A stretch of 54,329 nt of DNA, taken from Spirochaeta sp. Lineage in GTDB: Bacteria; Spirochaetota; Spirochaetia; DSM-27196; Alkalispirochaetaceae. The DNA is taken from the NCBI GenBank assembly GCA_007130865.1, contig SLRR01000014.1, positions 1 through 54,329 of the forward strand, written 5' to 3'. The translations under genes and the position numbers were made by a program. The notes beneath the pieces were generated by a model that saw nothing but the letters and a program-made list of their open reading frames with translations, had not been told where the DNA came from and made no database searches. Shown in pieces: positions 34,086 through 42,990 of this stretch. Positions within the stretch are counted from its first letter, which is position 1, and each line of letters begins with the position of its first letter.

Positions 34086-35076
34086 GCAGGCCGGACGCGA
34101 CACCGGCCGTGCCCTCGAACAGGCAAAGCGGTGCGCCACAGGACGGGCAACCGGGCGTACGTTCACCGCTCTTATAGCGCTTGCGCTCGTTCTCGGCGCA
34201 GTCGTATCCGGGTGCGCCCGGGAGACCGCGCCGGGCGATCACAACACCGCTCACGACCCGGGCCGCGGCGATAACGAAACTGGTCTCCCCACCGTTTCCG
34301 AGAACCTGCCGGACGCGTTCCGGCCCCATCCCGATTTTGACCTGACCCTGGGGGAACTCCGGGATATCCTGGAGGGAGTCTCCGGCGATATCCGGGGGCC
34401 GATTCTCGCGACACCTCAGGCGTTTCTCCATCTGACCGCGGAGATCCTGGAACAGTCACCGGAACTGCTCCGGCTCGTGGACCGCCGGCATCGCCTCCCG
34501 GAGGACTACGAGCCGACCGACCTGGTGGACCTGCAGGAATACGGGGACCGGCTTACGCTCAACCGTGAGGGGCTCTCCCTGCGCCTGGTGGTTATGCCGG
34601 ACCTCCTGGCAATGGTGGAAGCGGCAGCCCAGGATGGAGTCGTCCTGGATCTGTCCAGCACCTATCGCAGCTACGCGTACCAGGAATGGCTCTTTGACTA
34701 CTGGGTGGAAGAACTCGGCCGGGAGCGGGCCGAGCGATCCAGCGCCCGTCCCGGCGCCAGCCAGCACCAGCTGGGAACGGCGATCGACTTCGGCAGCATC
34801 ACCGGACCGTTTGCGGTGCATCCCGCCGGACGGTGGCTCGCGGCGAACGCCTGGGAGTACGGGTTCTCCCTCTCCTATCCGAGAGGGTACGAGGATATCA
34901 CCGGATACATCTTCGAACCCTGGCACTTCCGTTACGTTTCCCGTCCCGCCACTCGGATGGAACGGGAGTACTTCGGCGGAATTCAGCAGTTTCTGCTCGA
35001 GTTCTGGCACGATCGGGAACAGTACTTCCGTGAACGATACCGTTCCCGCCGGGGTTCTCCCGGTTCCGGTACGTAG
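34066..35076 (+). CDS. VanY-type D-alanyl-D-alanine carboxypeptidase lipoprotein
   Basis: About 336 residues. No ATG or GTG fits, but TTG 34066, with GGAG seven bases upstream, gives MARPGSKQ and overlaps lon by 20 bases. A basic N-terminus, hydrophobic helix (TALIALALVLGAVV) and lipobox VSGC predict a lipoprotein. The VanY/LAS peptidase motifs are complete: SSTYRSYAYQ, SQHQLGTAIDFG (zinc His and Asp) and EPWHFRYV (catalytic Glu and zinc His). It should trim D-Ala from peptidoglycan peptides. It is followed after seven bases by the U32 gene. Confidence 0.87.
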   Translation: MARPGSKQAGRDTGRALEQAKRCATGRATGRTFTALIALALVLGAVVSGCARETAPGDHNTAHDPGRGDNETGLPTVSENLPDAFRPHPDFDLTLGELRDILEGVSGDIRGPILATPQAFLHLTAEILEQSPELLRLVDRRHRLPEDYEPTDLVDLQEYGDRLTLNREGLSLRLVVMPDLLAMVEAAAQDGVVLDLSSTYRSYAYQEWLFDYWVEELGRERAERSSARPGASQHQLGTAIDFGSITGPFAVHPAGRWLAANAWEYGFSLSYPRGYEDITGYIFEPWHFRYVSRPATRMEREYFGGIQQFLLEFWHDREQYFRERYRSRRGSPGSGT

Positions 35077-35083
35077 TACGACC

Positions 35084-36355
35084 ATGGAACTTCTCGCCCC
35101 GGCAGGCAATCTCGAGAAAGCGCAGATCGCGTTTCGCTTCGGCGCGGACGCGGTCTACCTGGGGATACCCGGGTTCTCACTCCGGGCGGGGGCGGAACGC
35201 CGGATCGACCCGGAGCCGTTTCTGGCGCTGCGCCGGGCGTTTCCCGGACGCCGCCTGTACGGCGCGCTCAACCGGTTCGTTCTTGAAAAGGACCTGCGGG
35301 CGCTGGACGATACGCTCGATCTGCTCCGGGATTTCCCCCTGGACGCGCTCATACTTTCCGACATCGGCCTCGTCGAATCGGTTAGAGCGGTTCTTCCCGA
35401 GATCGAGCTGCACCTGTCCACGCAGGCCAACTGTACGAACTCCCGGGCGGCGCGCCTGTACCACCGTCTCGGTTTCTCCCGGATCGTTCCGGCGCGGGAA
35501 CTTTCGCTCCCGGAGATCCGCGAGATCCGTAGCGCGGTACCGGAGATCGACCTGGAAGTATTCGTCCACGGCGCGATGTGCATGGCCTGGTCCGGGCGGT
35601 GTTTTCTCTCCCGCGAAATGACCGGTCGGTCCGCCAACCAGGGAGACTGCGCCCATTCCTGCCGGTGGCACTACGCGGTGGTAGAGGAGCAACGTCCCGG
35701 CGAGTACTACCCGGTCGAGCAGGATGCGGAGCACATGGCTATCTTCTCATCGCGAGACCTGATGCTGATCGACTACCTGGAGCAGATCCGCCATGCCGGG
35801 GTTTCGGCGATTAAGATAGAGGGCCGGATGAAGAGCGCGCTTTACACGGCGGTGACCACCGGAGCGTACCGGGCTGCCCTGGACAAGGACGCCCGTGCCG
35901 GTAAATGGCGGGAAGAACTTTTCAACCTGCCGCACCGCCCGTACACCGCCGGGTTCCTCGGCAACGACGAATCCGTCCATGCGCCGGCGCTCACCACTAC
36001 CGGTCGCCACCGGCGGCTGATGGCGATTATCGGAAAGCGCGCGAACGGTGTATTCGCAGACACTCCGGACGGGATACTCCACACGGTAACGATCAAGAAC
36101 ACGCTTCACCGGCACGACCCGGTGGACCTCCTTCTCCCGGGCGGTACGATCCGTGCACTGGACGGCCTGGACCTGCGGGACGACTCGGGGATTCCCCTGG
36201 AAAAGGCGGTGCCCGGACAGCCCGCGTACGTGGCACCGGCTGCACCGATCAGCGGGCTGGACCTTATCGACGGTATAGTCCGGGCGCGACCGGAAGAACC
36301 GTTGCATGGTACCGACGAACCGACTACGATAGAACGCAAAGGAGAGGATTCATGA
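35084..36355 (+). CDS. U32 family protein (TrhP/YegQ-like)
   Basis: 423 residues from ATG 35084 (MELLAPAGNLEKAQIAF). Family motifs: FGADAVYLG near the N-terminus, HLSTQANCTN, GFSRIVPARELS, then FVHGAMCMAWSGRCFLSREM and NQGDCAHSCRW, the Cys cluster typical of U32 proteins. Relatives such as TrhP (YegQ) and RlhA work in RNA hydroxylation with prephenate; which RNA is targeted here cannot be told, though the CMAxSGRC form resembles TrhP. It overlaps the DUF1015 gene as ATGA. The frame upstream of 35084 is a shadow of the VanY gene. Confidence 0.85.
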   Translation: MELLAPAGNLEKAQIAFRFGADAVYLGIPGFSLRAGAERRIDPEPFLALRRAFPGRRLYGALNRFVLEKDLRALDDTLDLLRDFPLDALILSDIGLVESVRAVLPEIELHLSTQANCTNSRAARLYHRLGFSRIVPARELSLPEIREIRSAVPEIDLEVFVHGAMCMAWSGRCFLSREMTGRSANQGDCAHSCRWHYAVVEEQRPGEYYPVEQDAEHMAIFSSRDLMLIDYLEQIRHAGVSAIKIEGRMKSALYTAVTTGAYRAALDKDARAGKWREELFNLPHRPYTAGFLGNDESVHAPALTTTGRHRRLMAIIGKRANGVFADTPDGILHTVTIKNTLHRHDPVDLLLPGGTIRALDGLDLRDDSGIPLEKAVPGQPAYVAPAAPISGLDLIDGIVRARPEEPLHGTDEPTTIERKGEDS

Positions 36356-37623
36356 CAATGCAATCACGGTTGAGTGATCTGGGTTTGAACTACCCGACGA
36401 TACTCCTGCCCAAACCCGATCTCGACCTTCAACGCTGGGCGGTGATCGCGTGCGACCAGTTTACCTCCGACCAGGGGTACTGGGAGGCGGTGGAACAGTA
36501 TGTGGGAGACAGCCCCTCCACGCTTCACGTGGTTCTTCCGGAGATCTATCTGGACCAGCGCGACCAGGAGGTGGAAACACGACGAATCCGGACAACCATG
36601 GAAGAATACCTGCAGCAGGACGTCTTCCAGGAGTATTCCGAGTCCGCCGTATTCGTAACGCGCACGCTTTCCGACGGGACGGAGCGTCGCGGCCTCGTCC
36701 TGGCCGTGGACCTGGAGTCCTATGACTATAATCCCGATACGGCGGCGCTCATCCGGGCGAGTGAAGAAACGATTCCCTCCCGCCTCCCGCCGCGAGCGGC
36801 GATCCGGAAGGAAGCACTGTTGGAAACACCTCACGTGCTCGTTCTCTACAATGACCCGGATGATACGGTAACGGGTATCCTTTCCGAAGCGGAAAAGTCG
36901 CTGGACCTGCTCTACGACACGCCGCTCATGATGGACGGCGGTGGTGTGCGGGGACGGCGAGTGCCGCTGGATCACCCCGCGACGGCAAAGATCGTCTCCG
37001 CCCTGGAAGCGCTCCGGGATGGCTCGCTCCTGTTCGCCACGGGCGACGGCAATCACAGCCTGGCGGCTGCAAAAACGGTCTGGCAGGAACGGAAAGCCGC
37101 CGGGGCAGCGGAGAACGACCCCTTTCGCTACTGTCTGGTGGAACTGGTCAACGTGTTCGATCCGGGGCTCCCCTTTCACCCGATACACCGACTCGCCCGT
37201 GGAGCCGAGTCGACGGTCCTGGAACTGCTCGAGGAAAAAGCCGGATCCCTGCTTCAGCCCCTCTCCCGGAGCGAGTTCGTCCGCTCGGAAGAGACGAGTC
37301 ACCCGGGGAAACGGGAGATCGGATTCTATGGGCCCGACTCCGCGGGGAAGATCGCCGTAACGGATAAGACGCTGCTGCCGGTCGCCCTCGTGGACGATGT
37401 TCTATCGGACGCACCCGTGTCGGAGATCGACTACGTGCACGGCTTCGAGGAAGTTTGCCGGGCGGCGGACCGTGTCGGAGGCGCCGCACTGATAGTACCG
37501 GAGTTTGACCGGGACAAGCTTTTCCCCACGGTAGCTACCCGGGGAGCTCTGCCGCGCAAGGCGTTTTCCCTGGGACGAGCCGTGGACAAACGGTATTATC
37601 TGGAGTGTCGGGCCCTGACCTGA
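36352..37623 (+). CDS. DUF1015 family protein
   Basis: 423 residues starting MTMQSRLSDLGLNYPTILLPKPD at ATG 36352, with AGGAGAGG upstream. DUF1015 features: VIACDQFTSDQGYW near residue 30, the His-containing LLFATGDGNHSLAAAK near 225 (GHH/GNH motif of the family), and the C-terminal VDKRYYLECRAL. Function is not established. The start overlaps the U32 stop, so the U32 and DUF1015 proteins are probably made together, at the end of the lon transcription unit. The FtsB-like gene converges and overlaps by 28 bases. Confidence 0.88.
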   Translation: MTMQSRLSDLGLNYPTILLPKPDLDLQRWAVIACDQFTSDQGYWEAVEQYVGDSPSTLHVVLPEIYLDQRDQEVETRRIRTTMEEYLQQDVFQEYSESAVFVTRTLSDGTERRGLVLAVDLESYDYNPDTAALIRASEETIPSRLPPRAAIRKEALLETPHVLVLYNDPDDTVTGILSEAEKSLDLLYDTPLMMDGGGVRGRRVPLDHPATAKIVSALEALRDGSLLFATGDGNHSLAAAKTVWQERKAAGAAENDPFRYCLVELVNVFDPGLPFHPIHRLARGAESTVLELLEEKAGSLLQPLSRSEFVRSEETSHPGKREIGFYGPDSAGKIAVTDKTLLPVALVDDVLSDAPVSEIDYVHGFEEVCRAADRVGGAALIVPEFDRDKLFPTVATRGALPRKAFSLGRAVDKRYYLECRALT

Positions 37624-38129
37624 TCGACTGGTTCGTCCTCCGGTGACGCCGACCGGCCTCGAACCGGACGCTCTCGGTGCTTTGAAGCACCGGTACTGCC
37701 CCGGGTGGTTCGTTGCGACCCGATCAGCTGTACCAGGAGCGTCACCAGGAACACGGTAAACCCCAGGGAGCGGAACAGCGGCCGGTTGTCCCTGATCCGA
37801 GGCATCCTCGAAGGGACCGCTCCCGGCTGGTACCGGTGACGGGGACGGGTCTCGTGGTTTTCAAGGCGTACCACGATCTCTTCCATTCCCACGAGCCCGA
37901 TATCCCGCGCTTCCAGTCGGATCGTCTCGGAATCGGTCGTGAGCAGACGGACCTGCCGTTGCAGGTCCAGGGTCTGTCGCTGAAGAACTTCCAGTTCCTG
38001 CGCCGCTTTTGAACGAAACTCCTCCATTGTACGAAACGCGATCATCCCGTACTGGCCGAAGACCAGCTCGAGCAGGAGATACACACCAAGACCGGCCAGG
38101 GTCGATGTAACAAACCAGGTAGGCTTCAT
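37596..38129 (-). CDS. FtsB/DivIC-like septum formation initiator with extra membrane helix
   Basis: 177 residues. The first 95 match the septum-formation-initiator pattern: a membrane helix (FVTSTLAGLGVYLLLELVFGQYGMI), a leucine-zipper coiled coil (LEVLQRQTLDLQRQVRLLTTD), then ARDIGLVGMEEIVVRLE, where family members have AR..lG.v..gE.v. A divisome role is likely by family. Unlike ordinary FtsB, a second hydrophobic helix (LGFTVFLVTLLVQLIG) and a basic tail follow. The start ATG 38129 has AGAGAAG just upstream. Confidence 0.72.
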   Translation of the reverse strand: MKPTWFVTSTLAGLGVYLLLELVFGQYGMIAFRTMEEFRSKAAQELEVLQRQTLDLQRQVRLLTTDSETIRLEARDIGLVGMEEIVVRLENHETRPRHRYQPGAVPSRMPRIRDNRPLFRSLGFTVFLVTLLVQLIGSQRTTRGSTGASKHRERPVRGRSASPEDEPVDQVRARHSR

Positions 38130-38303
38130 CTTCTCTTTAGTACGGAGAGGATCGATCCCGTCTTTAACGGGAAACGCCGGCGGCGGCGATACTTGCGTCG
38201 AAACGGCAGGGGGGTTATTTTGTCTCTAAGGGCGGACTTAATAAACGTGCCGGTCGTACCGACAATTATCAGGAAGATATTATCTCCGGCCGGGAGTGAA
38301 TAA
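38130..38303. other. Divergent intergenic region, FtsB-like / acidic protein
   Basis: 174 bases, the largest gene-free stretch here. It contains a small hairpin (CCCGT / ACGGG, 38157-38171), an AT-rich run around 38216-38245 with TTATTT, 17 bases and TTAATA as a weak promoter candidate, and GGGAGTGA before ATG 38304. I see no operator or RNA element I can name. Confidence 0.35.
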
Positions 38304-40394
38304 ATGGACGAACAAAAGAACCGGGAAAGTCAGGATCAGGAATACGAGCGATACGGTGTATGGGTAAAAGCCGGTCCGGAAGAGGTGCTGGAAGCGGAGG
38401 ACGACTCCGCCGTGACCGATCTGTCCATGGAGGACGAACGCTTCGACGAAGATCTTGGCAGCATGGACGCCCTGGACGACTTCAACAGCGATAACGAAGA
38501 CGACCTGGTTTCACTTGACGATTTCGACATCGAGGAGCCCGCGGAAGACGCGGATCCCTTCTCCACGCTCGTAGGAGATGAAGGGGATGACGAGCTGGAC
38601 CTGGACGCGCTCAGCGAGACTATGGATCAGGGCTTTGAAAGTCTGGAGATGGATGAGATCGATGAGATCAGCCTCGATGACTTTGACGAGGAAGACACCG
38701 GCGAGTCCCTGCCGGAACTGGATATCGAATCCGACGAAAGCGAACACGACTTCACTCCTGAGGATCAGGGTATAGAGATCGCACCGGAGCCTCCCCGCAA
38801 CACGATCAGCGCCGATGAGGAAGAGTTTCTCCGGGAGGATGAGGACGAAGTAACCGCTGATTTGCAAAATGAGGCGGGAAGTGCTATACCATCAACAATG
38901 GACTCACAGGAACGCGAGGCATTTGACCGGATACAGCAGGAGCTGCACGACATAAAGCGCGAACTGGCGGAGCTCAAACAAGTGCTGCGCCAGGGAGCCT
39001 CCGTCCCCGGAGCAGAACGACCGCTCGTGCAGGAAGAACCGGCCGCGGACGAGTTTTATCCGGAGGAAGAAGAGACGGAAACGGTCACCGAGCCTTCGGC
39101 GGGTACGGGGTTCTTCGAGGACGAGGAAGACGAGACGATCGCCCTCACCGGCGACGAGCTTGATAATATCCTGAACACCGCGGAGTTTACCGAGGAAACC
39201 GGCGAGACCGAGGAGCTGGACGACGACTTTGTCATGCCCGAGGAAGAGAGCCTCGGCGAGGTTTCTCTCGACGTGGGCGAACCCGCGGTCGATGACGACT
39301 CGTACGTCGACGAACCGGCACTCCAGGAGGAGGATGAGATCACCCTGGAGGATGAACCGGGCGCTCCCTTTGTCCTGGAAGGCGACGACTCCGCAGTGGA
39401 CGAACTCGCCGACATGGACATTGATCAGGAACTCGCAGGCATCGAGTCCCTCGCGGACGAGACGGAGCCGGACGAGGAAGACCAGCTGGACGAGATCGAG
39501 CTGGACCTTGATTCGCTCGATGACCTGGATGAACCCCTGGAAGAACCGTTTGACCTTGGGGATCCCTCCCGGGAGGAGCCCTCGGACGAGCTGATCATTC
39601 CTCAGGAAGACTCCGAGGAGCAACTGACTGCGTCGCAGGACCACTCCCGGGAGGACCTGCCGGTCGATACAGTTCCCTCCGATGAAGATGAACTGGATCT
39701 CGAACTGGATGACCTGGACGATCTCGATGTTACCAACGAGGACATCGTCACCGAGGGCGAGGATGAAGAAGGCTTCGCCGACTTCGCCGCCGCGGTGGAA
39801 CAGGACCTGGAGATGCCGCTCGAAGGGGACGAAATGGTCCTGGACGAGCAGGAAGACGGGGAGGTGACCCTTGCCGACGACGAGCCGGCGCTGGAGATCC
39901 CCGAGGAACACCGGGAACCGACCGACGAACCCGGTGACTCCGGTCCCGATGAGCTGACGCTGGACGAGGATTTCCAGGCGCAACCGTCGCTCGGTGAAGA
40001 ACCCTCGTTCGGCGACGAGCCCCCCCTGGATGACGATTTCGGCGGCGCCGAGCCTTCCCTGGATGACGATTTCGGCGACGAGCCTTCCCTGGATGACGAT
40101 TTCGGCGACGAGCCGGATCTTGAGGTTCCGGCGGAAGAACCTCCGTCGACGGAAACGCCCGACACCTTTGCCGAGACACCCGTCGAGACGGATGAGCAGA
40201 TTCCGGAAGAGGCTCCCCGGCGTGCTTCGATCGCGGATCTGCCGGACGATCTCAAGCAGGAGATCCGGTCGGTCCTGAGCTATATGGATCAGCTTCTGGA
40301 AGCGCTCCCCGATGACAAGATCGAAGAGTTTGCGCAATCCGAGCATTTTGAGGTTTACAAGCACCTCTTTGAAGAACTCGGACTGGAAACCTGA
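38304..40394 (+). CDS. Highly acidic repeat protein (putative scaffold)
   Basis: 696 residues, dominated by Asp and Glu with Leu/Ile spaced through them (for example DELDLDALSETMDQGFESLEMDE), so mostly disordered. A 30-residue helix (QREAFDRIQQELHDIKRELAEL, about 200-225) breaks it, and a 30-bp DNA repeat encodes EPSLDDDFGD units near residue 580. Only the ends look conserved: the start YERYGVWVKAGPEEV and a folded C-terminus, DDLKQEIRSVLSYMDQLLEALPDDK then EVYKHLFEELGLE. It has no signal peptide. It is first in an operon with a GAF-like and two DUF115 proteins. A docking or localisation role is inference; I do not know the family's function. Confidence 0.85.
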   Translation: MDEQKNRESQDQEYERYGVWVKAGPEEVLEAEDDSAVTDLSMEDERFDEDLGSMDALDDFNSDNEDDLVSLDDFDIEEPAEDADPFSTLVGDEGDDELDLDALSETMDQGFESLEMDEIDEISLDDFDEEDTGESLPELDIESDESEHDFTPEDQGIEIAPEPPRNTISADEEEFLREDEDEVTADLQNEAGSAIPSTMDSQEREAFDRIQQELHDIKRELAELKQVLRQGASVPGAERPLVQEEPAADEFYPEEEETETVTEPSAGTGFFEDEEDETIALTGDELDNILNTAEFTEETGETEELDDDFVMPEEESLGEVSLDVGEPAVDDDSYVDEPALQEEDEITLEDEPGAPFVLEGDDSAVDELADMDIDQELAGIESLADETEPDEEDQLDEIELDLDSLDDLDEPLEEPFDLGDPSREEPSDELIIPQEDSEEQLTASQDHSREDLPVDTVPSDEDELDLELDDLDDLDVTNEDIVTEGEDEEGFADFAAAVEQDLEMPLEGDEMVLDEQEDGEVTLADDEPALEIPEEHREPTDEPGDSGPDELTLDEDFQAQPSLGEEPSFGDEPPLDDDFGGAEPSLDDDFGDEPSLDDDFGDEPDLEVPAEEPPSTETPDTFAETPVETDEQIPEEAPRRASIADLPDDLKQEIRSVLSYMDQLLEALPDDKIEEFAQSEHFEVYKHLFEELGLET
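40018..40113 (+). repeat. 30-bp in-frame tandem repeat in the acidic protein gene
   Basis: About three copies of a 30-bp unit (GAGCCTTCCCTGGATGACGA then TTTCGGCGAC) encode EPSLDDDFGD. The first copy is slightly diverged (PPLDDDFGGA). The close match at DNA level points to recent duplication. Confidence 0.9.
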
Positions 40395-40409
40395 CCGGCG
40401 GGTCCTGCC

Positions 40410-41438
40410 ATGGGACTGTTAGAGCGCTTGACCGCGACCGATCACGACAAAGACTCACCGTTCGCCCGGGTACTGCAGATGCGCGGTCCCGCGTCACCGG
40501 CCGGTGAGGGTCTCTTCTCCTCGGATTCACCGGTTCCCGGGGGCGCCGTCGATACCCGTGCCGCCGTGCGGGCGCTCCTTCGGGAGGTCCACCGTCAGCA
40601 CGAGTTCGGAATTGCCACCCCGTCGCATCTCTTTTCCATTCTGCACCGTCATCTGCACGTAACCAGCGGCGCGATCCTCGTGCGGGAACCGGGGCGTTCC
40701 ACGTACGTCCCCATAGCTGCGGCCGGTATCGATCCCCAAACCCGGTCGCACATGCGGATTCCCCTGGAGACGATGAACCTGATCTGCGCTGATGCGGGAG
40801 CGGTGATCCTCCAGGGTCCGGAACTCGCCGTCCTGGAGCCGTACCTTGCAACGGACGCAGCGGCTCCCCGACCTGCCCGGGTCGCGGTACTGCCCTTTTT
40901 CTACAACCGGGAAAACCTCGCTACTCTTCTGGTGTTTGATTCACCCTTTCTGGATCTCTCCGTGGAAGTGCTGGATGTCCTGCTCGGAGCGTTTTCAGAA
41001 CGCGCCGGCTACCTCCTCTTTGACGGCCGCCAGAAACCGTTCTCGGCGGCGGAAAACGTCACGGTCCATGAAGCGACTGAGCTGGAGACGGTCCTCGCCG
41101 GTCTCTCCTCGGACCCGAGCCCGGGCGACCTGGTGGCGGTGAAAGTCTCCCTGACCCCCCTGCTCCGAGTGATCGAATCGCTGCACAAGCATCTGGACCG
41201 CCGGTACCTGCTGAACGACGTACTCGCCACGTGCGCGCTCCTTACGACGGATCAATACAGCCTCGTGACGCTGGGAGAGGGAGAGTTCGTGCTCCTGGGA
41301 GAGCGGAACCCCCGTCTCGATACGGAGCTGCTGGTACAACTACTGGGAACAACGCTGCAACAGCTCTTCGGCGTCGGTCCCACGATAGCGTTGCAGTTCA
41401 AGTCGCTCGACCCCGACAGTCTTCTCAGTGACCGTTGA
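40410..41438 (+). CDS. Hypothetical protein with GAF-like N-terminal region
   Basis: 342 residues, no signal peptide or membrane helix. Residues about 45-200 have the alternating strand and helix pattern of a GAF domain (LFSILHRHLHVTSGAILVREP; RVAVLPFFYNRENLATLLVFD), and the C-terminal half has a further alpha/beta region with GEGEFVLLGER near 295. I cannot name the family. It starts 16 bases after the acidic protein and overlaps the first DUF115 gene by 11 bases, so it belongs to that operon and probably acts in the same complex. Confidence 0.72.
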   Translation: MGLLERLTATDHDKDSPFARVLQMRGPASPAGEGLFSSDSPVPGGAVDTRAAVRALLREVHRQHEFGIATPSHLFSILHRHLHVTSGAILVREPGRSTYVPIAAAGIDPQTRSHMRIPLETMNLICADAGAVILQGPELAVLEPYLATDAAAPRPARVAVLPFFYNRENLATLLVFDSPFLDLSVEVLDVLLGAFSERAGYLLFDGRQKPFSAAENVTVHEATELETVLAGLSSDPSPGDLVAVKVSLTPLLRVIESLHKHLDRRYLLNDVLATCALLTTDQYSLVTLGEGEFVLLGERNPRLDTELLVQLLGTTLQQLFGVGPTIALQFKSLDPDSLLSDR

Positions 41439-42990
41439 ACGCCGGACCGCCCGCACCGGTGATCCCACAGTGCTCGCGAACGGGCGATTTCTCCATTCGC
41501 GCTACGACCCCCGGCGTGAGGCGCGCCGTTTTACCGACTCCCTTACGCCGGAAAATCCTGAAAGCGTGACGATACTCCTGGGCGACGGTACCGGCGTGGT
41601 CCGGTCCGCCCTGACTGATCGTTTTCCCTCGATGCGGGTGATTTCTGTAGAACCGGTACCACAGGAAGGAGAACCCGCGACCGACCATACCCCGCGGAAC
41701 GCCGATCGACTGGGGGCCCCGCCGGAGGACGCTCCCGAGACAACGGCGGATCGCCTGCACAGCCGGCTTCATCCCCTGGACGCGGGACGGATCCAGGTGC
41801 TCACCTGGAGCGGAGCGCGGACCGCGATTCCCGAGTGGTGTTCCGCCATGGAGACGCTGGTTCTGGAAGTTATGCGCTCGCTTCAGGCGGAACTCGCCAC
41901 GACCGGGTCGTTCGGACGTTTATGGCTGGCCAACGCGGTACGCGGAACGGTCCGGGCCGATCGGCGGGTATCGGTTCGTTTTGAGGGGGACGGTCTGGTG
42001 ACAGCCACGGCGGGTCCCGGGCTTTCGGCGCTGGCCCGGCGCGTTCCACCGGCGGATCGCCCTTCCCTTCCGATAATCGCCGCGGGATCGGCGGTGCACT
42101 GGTTGAACCACCAGGGATTTCACCCCTTCCTGGCCGTCCAGACCGACGGGGGACTATGGGCGCGGCGATATCTCAAGGATATCGAGCTTGCCCGGGCGAT
42201 CGCCCTGCAGCCGCTGCGTGCCGCCGGGGGAAGAGTGACCGCACCGCTCTACGTCCGCACGGGCTGGTTTGGAGAGGTCCTGGCCCCGGACGCGCGGGAG
42301 TGGCCCTTTCTGCGGGAATACCCCACCGTGGGTGCTTCGCTCCTGGATCTGGCTCACCGCTACTGCCCGGACGGTACGCTTGTGGCGAGCGGTCTCGACC
42401 TCTGCACACGGGGGCTTCTGGGTCATAGCTCGCCGCACCGGAACGACCGCTACATCCGGACCCGGATCGCACGGCTTGCTTCCGAAGAGACACTGCGCGC
42501 GTCGCGTGCGGCCTGGGCCGACTCTGCTGCCAGACTGCCCGGGATCGGGGACACTCACTACCCCGGCGGCGCGTGGCAGACACCGGCGCTGGCCGCGTAC
42601 CGCCGTCCCGTCGCAACGGTTGTCCGGGCGCACCGGGAAACCGGTACAACCTGGTTTCTCGATCCTTCACCGGTCTGGAGCCGGGAAGCACCTCTGCCCG
42701 ATACCGCACCGCTTCCGAGGGGACGCTTTCTGAGTACTAACCATACCAGACCGGACAGAAAAAAAAGAATGCGCCACGTGGAGACCACCCTGCGGAAATG
42801 GCAGGAGCAAGTCCGCCGGGGATCGGCGGATCCTGACACAGTTACGGAAGAACTTCGTGACCTCATGCTCCACCTGGCGCCCGTGGAGACGCTGCAGTGG
42901 TATCGGGGGACCCTGGCGACGGACCGGCTCCGTTCCCGGGTTCTTTACGGACTCGAGGGGCTGTCGCAGCTCCTGGAGCGATTGGGATGA
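41428..42990 (+). CDS. Divergent DUF115/Maf-like protein
   Basis: 520 residues. It aligns in outline with the next gene: GRFLHSRYDPRREARRF matches GRALHSRYNPDREARR, and VTILLGDGTGVVRSAL matches VVLLGLGAGFVLRRL, followed by a second Rossmann-like part (TATAGPGLSALARRV; FLAVQTDGGLWARRYL). It is therefore a paralogue of the DUF115, MptE-like / motility-associated factor family. Its nucleotide-binding loops are weaker: the Asp-Pro of the family (VVVLDPQ in the neighbour) reads AVQTDGG. It may have become a non-catalytic partner. It overlaps both neighbours (ATGA with the next). Confidence 0.72.
   Translation: MTVERRTARTGDPTVLANGRFLHSRYDPRREARRFTDSLTPENPESVTILLGDGTGVVRSALTDRFPSMRVISVEPVPQEGEPATDHTPRNADRLGAPPEDAPETTADRLHSRLHPLDAGRIQVLTWSGARTAIPEWCSAMETLVLEVMRSLQAELATTGSFGRLWLANAVRGTVRADRRVSVRFEGDGLVTATAGPGLSALARRVPPADRPSLPIIAAGSAVHWLNHQGFHPFLAVQTDGGLWARRYLKDIELARAIALQPLRAAGGRVTAPLYVRTGWFGEVLAPDAREWPFLREYPTVGASLLDLAHRYCPDGTLVASGLDLCTRGLLGHSSPHRNDRYIRTRIARLASEETLRASRAAWADSAARLPGIGDTHYPGGAWQTPALAAYRRPVATVVRAHRETGTTWFLDPSPVWSREAPLPDTAPLPRGRFLSTNHTRPDRKKRMRHVETTLRKWQEQVRRGSADPDTVTEELRDLMLHLAPVETLQWYRGTLATDRLRSRVLYGLEGLSQLLERLG

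Noticed and set aside
38904-40364. Long minus-strand open frame opposite the acidic protein gene
   Set aside because: It is the complement of a GAN/GAG-rich coding region, which avoids stops on the other strand. Composition is Leu/Val/Arg-rich with no family features.
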